Part shown: positions 38,366 through 46,721 of the stretch, piece after piece
How the letters are laid out: the number at the start of each line of letters is the position of its first letter
Position numbering within the stretch: the first letter of the stretch is position 1
Assembly: GCF_001787335.1 (NCBI RefSeq)
Contig: NZ_CP014675.1
Coordinates: 186,001 to 250,000 of the forward strand
DNA length: 64,000 bases
Reading direction: 5' to 3'
DNA from: Kozakia baliensis
GTDB lineage: Bacteria > Pseudomonadota > Alphaproteobacteria > Acetobacterales > Acetobacteraceae
Made by a program: the position numbers and the translations under genes
The notes under the pieces: model-generated
The model's input: only the letters and a program-made list of their open reading frames with translations
Databases searched by the model: none
Told to the model about the DNA's origin: nothing

Positions 38366-39010
38366 ATGTCCCACCGTATCGTCTACGATCTGATCGCCGT
38401 GCGTTTCCCAGCGGAAATCTTGCGCACGCACATCGACCATCACCAGTTCTATGCCGATTGTTTTATGGCATTTGAACTGGGCGGCGACAATAATCTCTAT
38501 ATCCACCGGGGCACGGGCGAGCAGCGCGCCCGCTCCTGGGACGTGCTGGCGCTCGGGCGCGACTGGGAAGTCATGCGTCAGGTCGTCATCTATGCCGCGT
38601 CCTGCGAGGGAGGCGGGATGCGCCTGAGCGGCGCGCGTCATACGCAGGCCGAGACCTATATCCGTCGTTATCGTCAGGCCGTGGCCGACGCCACCACGTC
38701 CGGGGCGATCGAAGCGGCTGGCATTGGCTGCGCGGTGACCCTGAAAATCGCGACGACCGACTCGCCCGATTGGCGCGCGAAGGATCTCGCCGCCTTGCGG
38801 ACCTTCGGGCGCGCCACGGAGGCCGACGGCATCGTAAGCGTGGAACTCTCCCCGTTGCGCGACATGGCGCACGCCGCGGCGCTTTTTGCCTGGCATCATC
38901 TCGATGAGCGGCCCGTCTACAACAAGATGCGGGTTCACGGGGACGGCTATGAGCGCACGCCCATTTCAAAACGGCTTCCCGCCGCCGCGCAACGTGCCCT
39001 GGCCGTCTAA
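38366..39010 (+). CDS. Conserved hypothetical plasmid protein
   Basis: 214 residues from the ATG at 38366, the first start after the IS21 end (MSHRIVYDLIAVRFPAEIL). No domain recognised. The sequence is soluble, rich in His and aromatic residues in its N-terminal half (IDHHQFYADCFMAFELGGDNN) and ends with a basic tail. Coding bias and GC content match the backbone that follows, with the same orientation as the next genes. Its original promoter and the 3' part of the methylase gene were probably lost with the IS21-associated rearrangement, so expression may depend on IS21. Confidence 0.65.
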   Translation: MSHRIVYDLIAVRFPAEILRTHIDHHQFYADCFMAFELGGDNNLYIHRGTGEQRARSWDVLALGRDWEVMRQVVIYAASCEGGGMRLSGARHTQAETYIRRYRQAVADATTSGAIEAAGIGCAVTLKIATTDSPDWRAKDLAALRTFGRATEADGIVSVELSPLRDMAHAAALFAWHHLDERPVYNKMRVHGDGYERTPISKRLPAAAQRALAV

Positions 39011-39067
39011 CAATTAACGAGGGGAGAAGCAGGCGCAAAGAAACAGCGCTGCCATAGCGCACGCCCG

Positions 39068-39469
39068 ATGACATTCAAAGAAGGAGAATGTCTCGTGCGC
39101 CCTGCCTCGCTTTCATATCGGAAGCCTCGTGCTTTGTTTCCGCAAGCCCCGAGCCGTTGGGTCTGCACCGATGCACCCGTCACCTGCCGCCGCTGCAGGA
39201 TGGAATGGAGGTCCGGCGATCCCGCCCTGACCCTGGCTTGCCGCGGCTGCGACGCTCCGGCGGGCGCGCCGTGTCAGCGGAGCCAAGGTGGCAATGAACG
39301 CGCGTGCCACCAGCGCGACGCCGATGCTCAGCGCCTGCGGCTGATGGCGCCCTGCGACGGACTGTCCTGGGACGGGCGGCACGACAAACCTGCGCGGCTA
39401 TACCCGGTGCCGGTCACCGGCGCGATGCCGGTCTTGAGCGGCGCACCGGTCTCGAAATTTTTCGACTGA
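39068..39469 (+). CDS. Small protein with two cysteine pairs (zinc-binding-like)
   Basis: 133 residues, of unclear start (ATG 39068; a GTG at ~39095 follows an AAGGAG and is also plausible). Two cysteine motifs, VTCRRCRMEW and ACRGCDAPAGAPCQRS, suggest a zinc ribbon; CxxC-GAPAGAPC patterns occur in small plasmid and phage proteins of unknown function. No enzyme motif is seen. It lies between hypothetical genes in the same orientation. Confidence 0.6.
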   Translation: MTFKEGECLVRPASLSYRKPRALFPQAPSRWVCTDAPVTCRRCRMEWRSGDPALTLACRGCDAPAGAPCQRSQGGNERACHQRDADAQRLRLMAPCDGLSWDGRHDKPARLYPVPVTGAMPVLSGAPVSKFFD

Positions 39470-39607
39470 CGACCTCATCCGCAGCTCTGTGCCCATTTTG
39501 GACACACCGGGCTTCGTCGCGATGGGAGGGGTCACTCTTTCTAGCAGCCGGGCCCTGTGTCGTCACGCGAAAATCATTGTCTTCCCCAATCCCAAATGGA
39601 GACTGTC

Positions 39608-40048
39608 ATGACCGATATCATGCATGAATTCGAGCGGAGACGCATCGGTCTCGAAGCCATGGACAAGGAATCCTTCTCGCATAATCGCGAACTGTTCTTC
39701 GTGGCGCTGCAAGCGCGCGGCGTGACGAGCGTCGAGATCCGTTATGAGGGGAGCGGCGATTCCGGCGGGATCGAGGACCGCACCGTTCTACCGGACGGCA
39801 CCGATCTGTCGGACGAGATCATGTTGTTGGTCGCCGACTGGCGCCAGGAAAAGCTGGTGACGAAAGCCATGCCCCTGATCGAGGCGCTGGACGAGACCGC
39901 CATGCAACTCGTCGAGCGTGAACATGGCGGATGGGAGAACAACGAGGGCGGAGGAGGCACCGTCACCTTCGACGTCGAACCGCGCGAAATCCTGGTTGAG
40001 CACCACGATTATTACATCCAGCGCGACGAATATTCCCACAACTACTGA
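39608..40048 (+). CDS. DUF6878-like conserved hypothetical protein
   Basis: 146 residues from ATG 39608 (MTDIMHEFERRRIGLEAMDKE). The sequence (LFFVALQARGVTSVEIRYEGSGDSGGIED...GGWENNEGGGGTVTFDVEPREILVEHHDYY) is of a type widely found on alphaproteobacterial plasmids beside antirestriction genes and, as I recall, named DUF6878. Function unknown. Acidic and soluble. The next gene starts 12 bp downstream, so the two are probably cotranscribed. Confidence 0.72.
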   Translation: MTDIMHEFERRRIGLEAMDKESFSHNRELFFVALQARGVTSVEIRYEGSGDSGGIEDRTVLPDGTDLSDEIMLLVADWRQEKLVTKAMPLIEALDETAMQLVEREHGGWENNEGGGGTVTFDVEPREILVEHHDYYIQRDEYSHNY

Positions 40049-40060
40049 GAGACTTTTGTC

Positions 40061-40444
40061 ATGGCGCATCCCTACCATCACGCGCTGGCGAGCGCACGGA
40101 AATGGGGCGGACGCCCCGAGGATTACATCGCCATCCATAATTGGTTCGATTCCTCAAAAATACTCCTAGCCGACCTGAGGCACAGAGCCCTCCGCCATCA
40201 CGCTCAGGGAATTTTCCAGTGCGAGCACGAGTTCGGGGTGACGCTGGTGAACAGCGATGGGCGCGTGGTGCCGGTGCGCCTGATTGCGGAGCAGCATGTG
40301 CGCGAGGATCTCGGCCGCATTCCGACTTTCGCAGACTGGGTACGCGCCATCCGGCCCGAGCGCTGGATGGGCAACGCCATCAATCTCGACCCCGATGACA
40401 CCCTCGCGCCGCATCAGGCTGACGAAAGTGCCCACCTGACCTGA
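40061..40444 (+). CDS. DUF6915-like conserved hypothetical protein
   Basis: A 127-aa protein starting MAHPYHHALASARKWGG. The block WFDSSKILLADLRHRALRHHAQGIFQCEHEFG and the phrase VRLIAEQHVREDLGRIPTFADWVRAIRPERWM are typical of a family common on proteobacterial plasmids (DUF6915, from memory). The many His residues could bind a metal, but no function is established. It lies 12 bp from each neighbour, in an apparent operon with the ArdB gene. Confidence 0.75.
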   Translation: MAHPYHHALASARKWGGRPEDYIAIHNWFDSSKILLADLRHRALRHHAQGIFQCEHEFGVTLVNSDGRVVPVRLIAEQHVREDLGRIPTFADWVRAIRPERWMGNAINLDPDDTLAPHQADESAHLT

Positions 40445-40456
40445 AGGAACACGATC

Positions 40457-40921
40457 ATGCCGACAACGACACCCAACGGGGCAGCGGAAGCGCTGCATGC
40501 CCGAACGATTACCCGTACGCTGGTCCCCGAGAGCCGGCGTAGCCGGTTTTTGCCGCAGCTCTTCCCCGGACGTATCCGGGGATTGCCTGGTTTCCTATGG
40601 GGCGAGGCGCAGCTTTATGATGTCGCGAAGAAATTGTGCCCCGATTACCGGGGTGGATTTTGGTCCTTTTATCGTCTCTCCAACACCGGCCTGTATGCCG
40701 CGCCCGAAATGGAGTGTGCGACCGTCACCGTCAGATGGGCGGATAATTTTTTCGACGGCGAAATGAGCCCCGACGCGTTCGGGATCGTCGCCACACTGTT
40801 CGCGCTTTCGGCCGCCTGCTGTGTCAGCCAGAGCGATGCGCTCGCTGGCCGCTATGACACGCTGCGGGACTTTGCCGCCGAACACGACGAGCGAAACCTG
40901 ATTTTTCGCGCGATCGACTGA
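40457..40921 (+). CDS. ardB: ArdB/KlcA-family antirestriction protein
   Basis: 154 residues. The N-terminal RTITRTLVPESRRSRFLPQLFPG and the central LYDVAKKLCPDYRGGFWSFYRLSNTGLYAAPEM match the conserved core of the ArdB/KlcA family, which counters type I restriction of incoming plasmid DNA without being a DNA mimic. Length fits the family (~140-150). An ATG at 40497 in another frame is a shadow. It stands in a run of small genes with ArdC further on, typical of the leading region of conjugative plasmids. Confidence 0.88.
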   Translation: MPTTTPNGAAEALHARTITRTLVPESRRSRFLPQLFPGRIRGLPGFLWGEAQLYDVAKKLCPDYRGGFWSFYRLSNTGLYAAPEMECATVTVRWADNFFDGEMSPDAFGIVATLFALSAACCVSQSDALAGRYDTLRDFAAEHDERNLIFRAID

Positions 40922-40953
40922 CGCTCTCTTTACTGCGATGACAGGAGAACATC

Positions 40954-41223
40954 ATGCCCGCCTACCGTGTGAAACTCGGCTTTTGGCTCCGCGCCTATGA
41001 CAGCCTCGAGGTCGATGCGCAGACGCCAGACGATGCAATCGAGCGCGCCAGGGCGGCCGCGCGCGAGGCGATGGAGAAGACCGTGCCGCCCGAGCACCTC
41101 GATACCGACGCGCGGCGAGAGGGTTTGATCGTGTGGATCGATCAGATCGGCGTACCCATGGAGAACGCGACGATCGCCGAAGACATCGCATTCGACGATG
41201 ACCGGATTCATCCGCAAACATAG
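40954..41223 (+). CDS. Conserved hypothetical small acidic protein
   Basis: 89 residues with an AGGAG five bases before the ATG. It starts MPAYRVKLGFWLRAYDSLEVDAQTPDDAIERARAAAREAM, which looks like a small alpha/beta domain as seen in plasmid DUF proteins. Acidic C-terminus. No known function. Same strand and spacing as neighbours, so it is part of the ardB block. Confidence 0.65.
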   Translation: MPAYRVKLGFWLRAYDSLEVDAQTPDDAIERARAAAREAMEKTVPPEHLDTDARREGLIVWIDQIGVPMENATIAEDIAFDDDRIHPQT

Positions 41224-41352
41224 CCCGGCGAACGGCTCCAAAGAAAGAGAAGAAGGGAAGCGAAAGAACGTCGCAGCAGAACGGCGGGCCAGCGTCAAAG
41301 GCGGCGCTTCGCCATGCTCACCCGCTGCGCGGCTTGCGCGTGGCTCCAGTGC

Positions 41353-41370
41353 CGGCGCGTGCCGCGCCGC
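41353..41370. repeat. GC-rich 18-bp repeat, copy 1
   Basis: CGGCGCGTGCCGCGCCGC, able to fold (GGCGCG/CGCGCC), followed within a few bases by TTTGACCC. The same 18 bp recur at 44057-44074, also ahead of a small gene. Confidence 0.6.
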
Positions 41371-41431
41371 TTTGACCCCGCCCCGCCGTCCCGCTCGCGG
41401 GACAGGCATCAAAGAGGAAAGGGTCTTCGAG

Positions 41432-41602
41432 ATGTCGCTCACCTTGCACACACCACGCGTGTCACGCGCCTCGCTCCGTTTTGCGCTGGAGTTTATCGGC
41501 TTGGTCGCCAGTGCGCTGATCTTTGCCGTGACGGTCTATCTGATCGTCGCCGGTCCGGACTTTCTCATGTCGGGCTGCGAGACACTCGCCGGCCTCGATT
41601 GA
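41432..41602 (+). CDS. Small single-pass membrane protein
   Basis: 56 residues from ATG 41432. One hydrophobic segment, FALEFIGLVASALIFAVTVYLIVAG, follows a short basic N-terminus (HTPRVSRASLR), consistent with an inner-membrane protein with its N-terminus inside. AAAGAGGAAAGGG precedes the start. Longer upstream extensions in frame read low-complexity Arg/Ala and are unlikely. A clear terminator follows 26 bp after the stop. Function unknown. Confidence 0.55.
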   Translation: MSLTLHTPRVSRASLRFALEFIGLVASALIFAVTVYLIVAGPDFLMSGCETLAGLD

Positions 41603-41627
41603 GCTTTCTCTCAACACCTTTTGCACA

Positions 41628-41653
41628 CGCCGCCCTCTCCGGGCGGCGTTTTT
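41628..41653 (+). terminator. Rho-independent terminator
   Basis: CGCCGCCC-TCTCC-GGGCGGCG followed by TTTTT: an 8-bp GC stem and U-run. It ends the small-gene run before ardC. Confidence 0.85.
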
Positions 41654-41672
41654 CGTTTCAGGAGCACGCACC

Positions 41673-42593
41673 ATGTCCCGCAGCCAACATGCCGATCTCT
41701 ATCAGGACGTCACGGACCGCATCGTCGCCGATTTGGAAAGCGGCATCCTGCCCTGGGTGCAGCCGTGGTCGAACACAGCGTGCGGTCCGAGCCTGCCGCA
41801 CAATGCGGCGACCAAAAGGAATTATTCCGGCATTAATCTGCTTCTCCTCTGGGGCACGGTGCACACGCAGGGTTTCACCTCGCAGCGCTGGCTCACGTTC
41901 CGCCAGGCGCTTGCCGTTGGCGGCAATGTCCGCAAAGGCGAGAAGGGAACCACTGTGTTCTACGCGGATCGGTTCGTGCCAAAATCGGAAAGCGGAAGCG
42001 ATGATGCGCGCGCCATACCGTTCCTGAAACGGTTTACGGTGTTCAATGTCGACCAATGTGACAACCTGCCGGACGAGATGACAGCCTGCATCGCGCCACC
42101 TGCGGAAGCCGAGATCATTCCCGCTGCCGACCGATTGATCAGGGCGACAGGCGCCACGATACGGGTCGGTGGCAACAAGGCGTTCTACATGCCGGCTCTC
42201 GACCTCATCCAGGTGCCGCCCCAACAGGCGTATGACGAGCCGGTCAATTGGCATCGAACAGTTCTGCATGAACTCGGTCATTGGTCGGGGAATGAAAAAC
42301 GTCTCGACCGCAAGTTAAGCAATCGGTTCGGAACCTACGATTACATGGCGGAAGAGCTCATTGCCGAGATAGTTTCTGCCTTTTTACTGGCGAAGCTCGG
42401 TATCACCCCGACAGTTCGCCACGCCGATTACTGCGGGAACTGGATTACCATGCTGAAGGCGGATAAGCGAGCGATTTTTACAGCAGCCCGGCTTGCCTCA
42501 GCCGCCGCCGACTACATCCTGGCTTTCGACCGCGACGAAGCCCGCGAGGTCGAGGCCGACACGGAGGGGCTCGCCGAGCCCGAACTTGCGTGA
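41673..42593 (+). CDS. ardC: ArdC-like antirestriction protein with zincin-type protease domain
   Basis: A 306-aa protein with two parts. The N-terminal domain (DLYQDVTDRIVADLESGILPWVQPW...NYSGINLLLLW) is the ArdC/DUF1738 single-strand DNA-binding domain. The C-terminal domain carries the zinc-peptidase motif HELGHW (~199) in VNWHRTVLHELGHWSGNEKRLDRK, with the downstream AEELIAEIVSAFL Glu. ArdC proteins protect incoming single-stranded plasmid DNA from restriction; proteolytic activity is not established for all. The ATG is preceded by AGGAG. It is complete and follows a terminator, so it has its own promoter or reads through. Confidence 0.9.
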   Translation: MSRSQHADLYQDVTDRIVADLESGILPWVQPWSNTACGPSLPHNAATKRNYSGINLLLLWGTVHTQGFTSQRWLTFRQALAVGGNVRKGEKGTTVFYADRFVPKSESGSDDARAIPFLKRFTVFNVDQCDNLPDEMTACIAPPAEAEIIPAADRLIRATGATIRVGGNKAFYMPALDLIQVPPQQAYDEPVNWHRTVLHELGHWSGNEKRLDRKLSNRFGTYDYMAEELIAEIVSAFLLAKLGITPTVRHADYCGNWITMLKADKRAIFTAARLASAAADYILAFDRDEAREVEADTEGLAEPELA

Positions 42594-42602
42594 GGCAACG
42601 CC

Positions 42603-42998
42603 ATGCGCGCGATCATCACGCTATTCTGGGCCAATCCCGGCACCGTGCCGCCGCCGGGTGTCGAAACCTTGCCGGACGGCCGAACCTGGTGGTGTTGCAC
42701 CTTGCTCGACTATTCCCATCCAGAGGAACTGGCGATCCGGACCGCGCATGCACCGCCCTACATTCTCGGCAGCGGTTGGTCGCAGGGCTGGACGCCGGTG
42801 CTCGCTCCGCCGAAGCGATGGAGCGGCGCGCGCAAAGCGCAGACAAGGCGGCGAAATCTCCGTCGCCGGCTGGAGGCGGCCGTACCGCTGTTCGCCGGTC
42901 AGTTCGAAGCGGAGGAACTCGCCCGCCGTCCCGGTTATTTCGACGCCCAAACCATCGAAGCCGAAAACGTTCGTTCCGCGCAGGAGAAAAACCGATGA
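42603..42998 (+). CDS. Conserved hypothetical protein
   Basis: 131 residues (MRAIITLFWANPGTVPPPGVETLPDGRTWWCCTLLDYSHPEELAIRT), no domain recognised. It starts 9 bp after ardC and overlaps the next gene by 4 bp (ATGA), so it is coupled to both. The C-terminal third is rich in Arg and Glu. Two other open frames run through the same DNA; this one is preferred for its start position, codon bias and coupling. Confidence 0.6.
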   Translation: MRAIITLFWANPGTVPPPGVETLPDGRTWWCCTLLDYSHPEELAIRTAHAPPYILGSGWSQGWTPVLAPPKRWSGARKAQTRRRNLRRRLEAAVPLFAGQFEAEELARRPGYFDAQTIEAENVRSAQEKNR

Positions 42999-43393
42999 TC
43001 CGGCAATATTATACCTCGCCCTTTCAGGGAGGCGATAACCCGCTGCGCATCGGGACGGTCGCGACCGGGAATATTTTTCATCTGCCGTCGGGTCCCATTC
43101 CCGCCGGGCGCATGGTCCAACCCACGCGGCCATGGATCGTGGAGGGCTTCCTCAATGGACTTTATACGGCGGCCGGGCGCGATCCGCGCACGGGAAAATG
43201 GTTCAACCGCGTGATCAGCGGACGCTCGGATCTTGCGATCCTGCGTTGTCTCAGCGACGGACGTCGCCAAACACTGGCCGTGCGCGTTTTGCGTCACTGT
43301 GAAGAGCTCGGCAGCGAAGATCCCGAGAACCGCCCTCCGGCTCTGCCGGATCTGGCGCGGTTCTACGGTCGGCGACGCCGTGCGAGCGTCTAG
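42995..43393 (+). CDS. Conserved hypothetical protein
   Basis: 132 residues from ATG 42995 (MIRQYYTSPFQGGDNPLRIGTVATGNIFHLPSGP), overlapping the previous gene by 4 bp. No known domain. The block GFLNGLYTAAGRDPRTGKWFNRVISGRSDLAILRCLSDGRR looks well ordered and basic, perhaps nucleic-acid binding (inference). It ends convergently with the next, minus-strand gene with a 4-bp overlap. Confidence 0.6.
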   Translation: MIRQYYTSPFQGGDNPLRIGTVATGNIFHLPSGPIPAGRMVQPTRPWIVEGFLNGLYTAAGRDPRTGKWFNRVISGRSDLAILRCLSDGRRQTLAVRVLRHCEELGSEDPENRPPALPDLARFYGRRRRASV

Positions 43394-43896
43394 CGAACGT
43401 CCAGCGTGCCGTGGGTTTGCACGGCGGCCTCGAAGCGCGGCACCGCCATGCGGGGCACGTCCTTCATGGTGAACACGGTGCCATTCTCCAGGTAGGTCTC
43501 GACGGCATCGAGCGTTCCGAAGCGTGCGCGCGGCAGTCCTTTGAGGAATTTCACGCCGCGACCGGGACGCGTGATGCGGCGTGGCATCATCGTGACCGCC
43601 ACCTGTCGCCCGCACAGCCAAAGATCGGCCCCGCCGATCCAGCGCATTTGGGGATGCCAGCCTTCATTGGCCTCGATGTGGAGCGTGACGGTATCCGCCG
43701 CCGCTTCCGGCGTGCCATCGACGCCCCAGAGGCTTCCGCAGATCGCGCGCACCTCGTGTTCGCGCGTGGCGTCGAACACCCAACCCGTCTGTTTGCCGAG
43801 AAAACGACCGCGCAGTTTGTGCGCCTCCGCGCCGAGTTGCGGATGAAACGGTGCTTGAAGAGACAGTTGCGCACCGTGCATCGAGACAATGATCAT
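43390..43896 (-). CDS. Conserved hypothetical protein
   Basis: 168 residues starting MIIVSMHGAQLSLQAPFHPQLGAEAHKLRGRFLGKQTGWVFDATREHEVRAIC. No family recognised. The opening segment recalls small plasmid proteins with a DUF-type beta-rich fold. It is the only minus-strand gene between ardC and the uvrD-like gene, convergent with its left neighbour. The plus-strand frames across it show poor composition. Confidence 0.5.
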   Translation of the reverse strand: MIIVSMHGAQLSLQAPFHPQLGAEAHKLRGRFLGKQTGWVFDATREHEVRAICGSLWGVDGTPEAAADTVTLHIEANEGWHPQMRWIGGADLWLCGRQVAVTMMPRRITRPGRGVKFLKGLPRARFGTLDAVETYLENGTVFTMKDVPRMAVPRFEAAVQTHGTLDVR

Positions 43897-44212
43897 CTGG
43901 CGATACTCCAGAATACCGAACGAATACGGTCGTTCTACTACGCGCTGACTTAAGTTGTACAGAAGAAAATCGTCAAGAAAACGAAGAGAACCTGCCGGAT
44001 AGTCCGAGCCGCCTCAAGCGGTGGGTCCGCGCGATGCTGCGCATCCCTTGCGGTCCCGGCGCGTGCCGCGCCGCGCTTGACCCGTCCCGGCCCATCCGCC
44101 CGTCGGAGAGATCGAAAAGGGAGAGGGGCCTTCCGCCGCTTCCGATCGACCGTCGCACGAACGGCCAAGCGCCGGGGAAAAGACGGAACACAGCCCAGAA
44201 GGAAACAGTGCC
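43897..44212. other. Non-coding stretch with the second GC-rich repeat
   Basis: Probably the upstream region of the minus-strand gene at 43896 and of the plus-strand genes that follow. It contains the 18-bp repeat CGGCGCGTGCCGCGCCGC at 44057-44074. No gene is supported. Confidence 0.45.
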
Positions 44213-44374
44213 ATGTCAGAACGACAACAAGCACGCAAAGCGTTCGAAACGCCGTCACCCTGCCGGCAGGCGGCCAGAGGGCGTGCGGAGGAAAGCAGTC
44301 CGGCATCACGATGCGAGGTTTCGCGCAGCGCATCGACGCGAACGTCGAGCAACCCGCCTTCCTTGCAAGGCTGA
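44213..44374 (+). CDS. Possible small gene (53 aa)
   Basis: ATG 44213 follows AGAAGGAAACA and opens MSERQQARKAFETPSPCRQAARGRAEESS; it ends after 53 residues. Composition is low-complexity, rich in Arg/Ser/Ala, and the similar upstream arrangement (18-bp repeat, then a small gene) to the one at 41432 is the main support. It could also be non-coding. Confidence 0.25.
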   Translation: MSERQQARKAFETPSPCRQAARGRAEESSPASRCEVSRSASTRTSSNPPSLQG

Positions 44375-44444
44375 TCGGGAGGGTGCGGTCCTGCCGCGTC
44401 GAACGCCCATGTCCTCACATCATCTTGGCCGAAAGAAATATGCC

Positions 44445-44663
44445 ATGTCCGGTTCCCTGATCCATGCCGGGACCGTCGCACGCCAGCAGGCGCGCGCCCT
44501 GTCCCGCCGCCTCGCCGAAGAAGCGGCTTTTCTCGATCACAGTGCCGCCGACGCCGCGTTTTCGTCGCATCATGCCGCCGCCATCCGGCGCTCGGCTGCC
44601 GATGCGCGCAGTCGCGCCCGCGAAAAGCTGCTCGACGCCCGCCATCTGCCGAGCGTGTCATGA
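44445..44663 (+). CDS. Hypothetical small basic protein
   Basis: 72 residues from ATG 44445 (MSGSLIHAGTVARQQARALSRRLAEEAAFLDHSAADAAF), predicted mostly helical, with alternating Arg and Glu. No known family. It ends overlapping an ATG (ATGA at 44660) that could start the next, longer frame. Support is moderate: a good codon bias and place in a plus-strand run. Confidence 0.45.
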   Translation: MSGSLIHAGTVARQQARALSRRLAEEAAFLDHSAADAAFSSHHAAAIRRSAADARSRAREKLLDARHLPSVS

Positions 44664-44860
44664 GCGCGCCGCCTCTGGCCCCGTCGGGCAAAAAAGTGCC
44701 ATCGGACGCGAGATTTTCTGTACCGTCGCATGTTGAAGGCCGACTCTCGTCGCAACAAAGCGGGGCTATCGTCTCTGCCGCACCCTTCGGTCACATGACA
44801 CAGGGCTTGCGGAAAGAAACCGGCGCACCGCTCCGATCCACACGACGGGAGCCCAGACGC

Positions 44861-46033
44861 ATGGCCTATCGTTCTTCTCCGGAAGCCCAGCGCGAGGAAT
44901 TGCAGGAATTCCGCGACAGCGTGAATTGCAGCACGGTGCTGGAAAAAGAAGGTTTTCGCCTCGATCGCGCGGCGACCGCCCAGCGAAGCGCGCGCAACCT
45001 GAAATTCCGGCGCGGCGAGGGCGAGATCGTCATCGTCAACCACGAAGGTAAAGGTTGGTGGTCGCCCAGCGATAGCACCAGCAAAGGCGACGTGATCAAG
45101 CTGATGCAGTTCCTGCATCCGGACATGAATCTCGGCCATGTGCGCCGCGAGTTGCGCGACATGATCGGAATGCAGCCGACCTACGAGGTGCGGGAACGCA
45201 CGAAGGAAACGCTCTGCCCGGAGGTCCAACGCGATCCGTCCTGGATGTGGTCGCACCGCGCGGCGCCCCAGCCCGGCTCGGAAGCGTGGCGCTACCTGAC
45301 CGAGACGCGGAAGCTGACGCCCGAGATCCTCGATCTCGCGAACCGGCAGAACCTGCTGCGCGAGGGACCGAAGGGCACCGCCTGGTTCGCCCATCACGAC
45401 GACGGAGGAAACGTCACCGGGATGGAAATGCGGGGACCGGACTATCGGGGATTTTCGAGCGGAGGCGGCGGTAAGCGGCTGTTTCGGATGGAAGCCGACC
45501 CGGGCCAACCTGTGTCGCGCGTGGTGGTCGCCGAGGCCGCGATCACTGCCTTGTCGTTTGCGGCGATGGATCGCTTCCGGTCCAACTCGCTCTACCTGTC
45601 CACCGCCGGGGGCATGAGTCCGGAGAGCCTTGCGGAGATGAAGCAGCTCCTGGCGCGCGTGGCGCAGCATCCGGAAGCCCGGTTGATCATCGCGGTCGAC
45701 AACGATCACCAGGGGGATCGCAACGCCGAGAAATTCAAGGCGCTCGCCGACGAGGCCGGGCTGTGGAGCGGACGGCTTTCCCCGAAGGCCGCGGGCCAGG
45801 ACTGGAACGATGTGCTGCGGGCACGCGGTGAAAAGGAGCCGACCCCAACCCGCCCTTTTTCCGTCGTGGCGGACACCACCGCGACGCCAGCCGCCCTGCA
45901 AGCTCATGACGGCACGGCGGGATGGATCGACCGGATGGAGGCGCGTCGCCTGGTTCCGCGGGCCGGTGGGGCACCGACCGTCCCCCGGCAAAACGAAACG
46001 GGTCCGACCCGCAACGCCACCCCTGGCATGTGA
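44861..46033 (+). CDS. DUF3991 and Toprim domain protein (plasmid primase-like)
   Basis: 390 residues from ATG 44861 (MAYRSSPEAQREELQEFRDSVNCSTVLEKEGF), picked because family members begin here; an ATG at 44660 would add 67 residues of unlikely sequence. DUF3991 occupies about residues 100-180 (EAWRYLTETRKLTPEILDLANRQNLLREGPKGTAWFAHHD). The Toprim domain follows with VVVAEAAITALSFAAMD (Glu, ~227) and RLIIAVDNDHQGDRNAEKF (DxD, ~276). Toprim/DUF3991 proteins are often encoded beside mobilisation or replication genes and may prime or process plasmid DNA. The first helix residues NCSTVLEKEGFRLDR resemble the start of zinc-less DnaG-type regions. Confidence 0.85.
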   Translation: MAYRSSPEAQREELQEFRDSVNCSTVLEKEGFRLDRAATAQRSARNLKFRRGEGEIVIVNHEGKGWWSPSDSTSKGDVIKLMQFLHPDMNLGHVRRELRDMIGMQPTYEVRERTKETLCPEVQRDPSWMWSHRAAPQPGSEAWRYLTETRKLTPEILDLANRQNLLREGPKGTAWFAHHDDGGNVTGMEMRGPDYRGFSSGGGGKRLFRMEADPGQPVSRVVVAEAAITALSFAAMDRFRSNSLYLSTAGGMSPESLAEMKQLLARVAQHPEARLIIAVDNDHQGDRNAEKFKALADEAGLWSGRLSPKAAGQDWNDVLRARGEKEPTPTRPFSVVADTTATPAALQAHDGTAGWIDRMEARRLVPRAGGAPTVPRQNETGPTRNATPGM

Positions 46034-46037
46034 GGCG

Positions 46038-46379
46038 ATGATGACCGATACGAACCTGGCCCTCGATGGCATCCACAGCCCGGCCTGGCGTGTTGCCCTG
46101 CTTGGAAGATTTCGAGAGGATACACGCGCAATGCGCGTCTGGTCGCGGCAGGCCCCAGACTCCTCCCGTTTTCCCAGCGTCTTCGTCGCCTGCTCGAACG
46201 GCATGCACGACCTGGAAGGCGTGGTGATCGGCGGCCGGCGTGACCCCGATGACGCGGAGGAATGGGATTTTTCCGGGACGTTCGTTCTTTACGATGAACA
46301 CGGCGCTATTCTCGATGTGAACGGCTGGCTCGCCACCGATTGGGACACCGTCATCCACCTTGCGGCAGAGGAGAAATAA
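46038..46379 (+). CDS. Conserved hypothetical protein
   Basis: 113 residues from ATG 46038, four bases after the upstream stop (a second ATG follows at 46041). Sequence MMTDTNLALDGIHSPAWRVALLGRFREDTRAMRVWSRQ... contains DDAEEWDFSGTFVLYDEHGAILDVNGWLATDWDTVI, acidic and probably beta-rich. No named family. The following gene begins 3 bp later, and the two share the phrase-type W-F-E/D pattern, so they may be related small domains. Confidence 0.6.
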   Translation: MMTDTNLALDGIHSPAWRVALLGRFREDTRAMRVWSRQAPDSSRFPSVFVACSNGMHDLEGVVIGGRRDPDDAEEWDFSGTFVLYDEHGAILDVNGWLATDWDTVIHLAAEEK

Positions 46380-46382
46380 CCG

Positions 46383-46721
46383 ATGTTCGTTCTGACTGAT
46401 TCCTGGTTCCGCGCCGTGACGGACGATCTGGTGCTACGCGCCGGCCTGGCCCAGATCTTCGACCGCTGCGCCGCCGCGCGCGGGTTTTGGGAGACGCACC
46501 TCATGCGTTTGAAACTCGACCCGCTGCCGAGCGGTCCGCCGCCCGAGTGCATGGTGCGCCTCGACGAGCGTCCCGACACCCCGATCGGTCTGGTGATCAG
46601 CGGGCGCTGGGACACGACGTTCGAGGATTTCGATCTGTCGCGGCCGTTCCTGATCGTGACCGCCCAAGGCACGATCGAGCGCTGCGAAAGCTGCCTGATC
46701 GAACTCGTGAGTGTGTTGTGA
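46383..46721 (+). CDS. Conserved hypothetical protein
   Basis: 112 residues (MFVLTDSWFRAVTDDLVLRAGLAQIFDRCAAARGFWETHLMRLKLDPLP). No domain recognised. Its stop overlaps the start of the helicase gene (TGATG), so it is translated as part of the same operon. Plasmids of this type often carry pairs of such small genes before a UvrD helicase; their role is unknown. Confidence 0.6.
   Translation: MFVLTDSWFRAVTDDLVLRAGLAQIFDRCAAARGFWETHLMRLKLDPLPSGPPPECMVRLDERPDTPIGLVISGRWDTTFEDFDLSRPFLIVTAQGTIERCESCLIELVSVL

Noticed and set aside
44570-46204. 544-codon minus-strand open frame
   Set aside because: Antisense shadow of the DUF3991/Toprim gene; no domain or start support.
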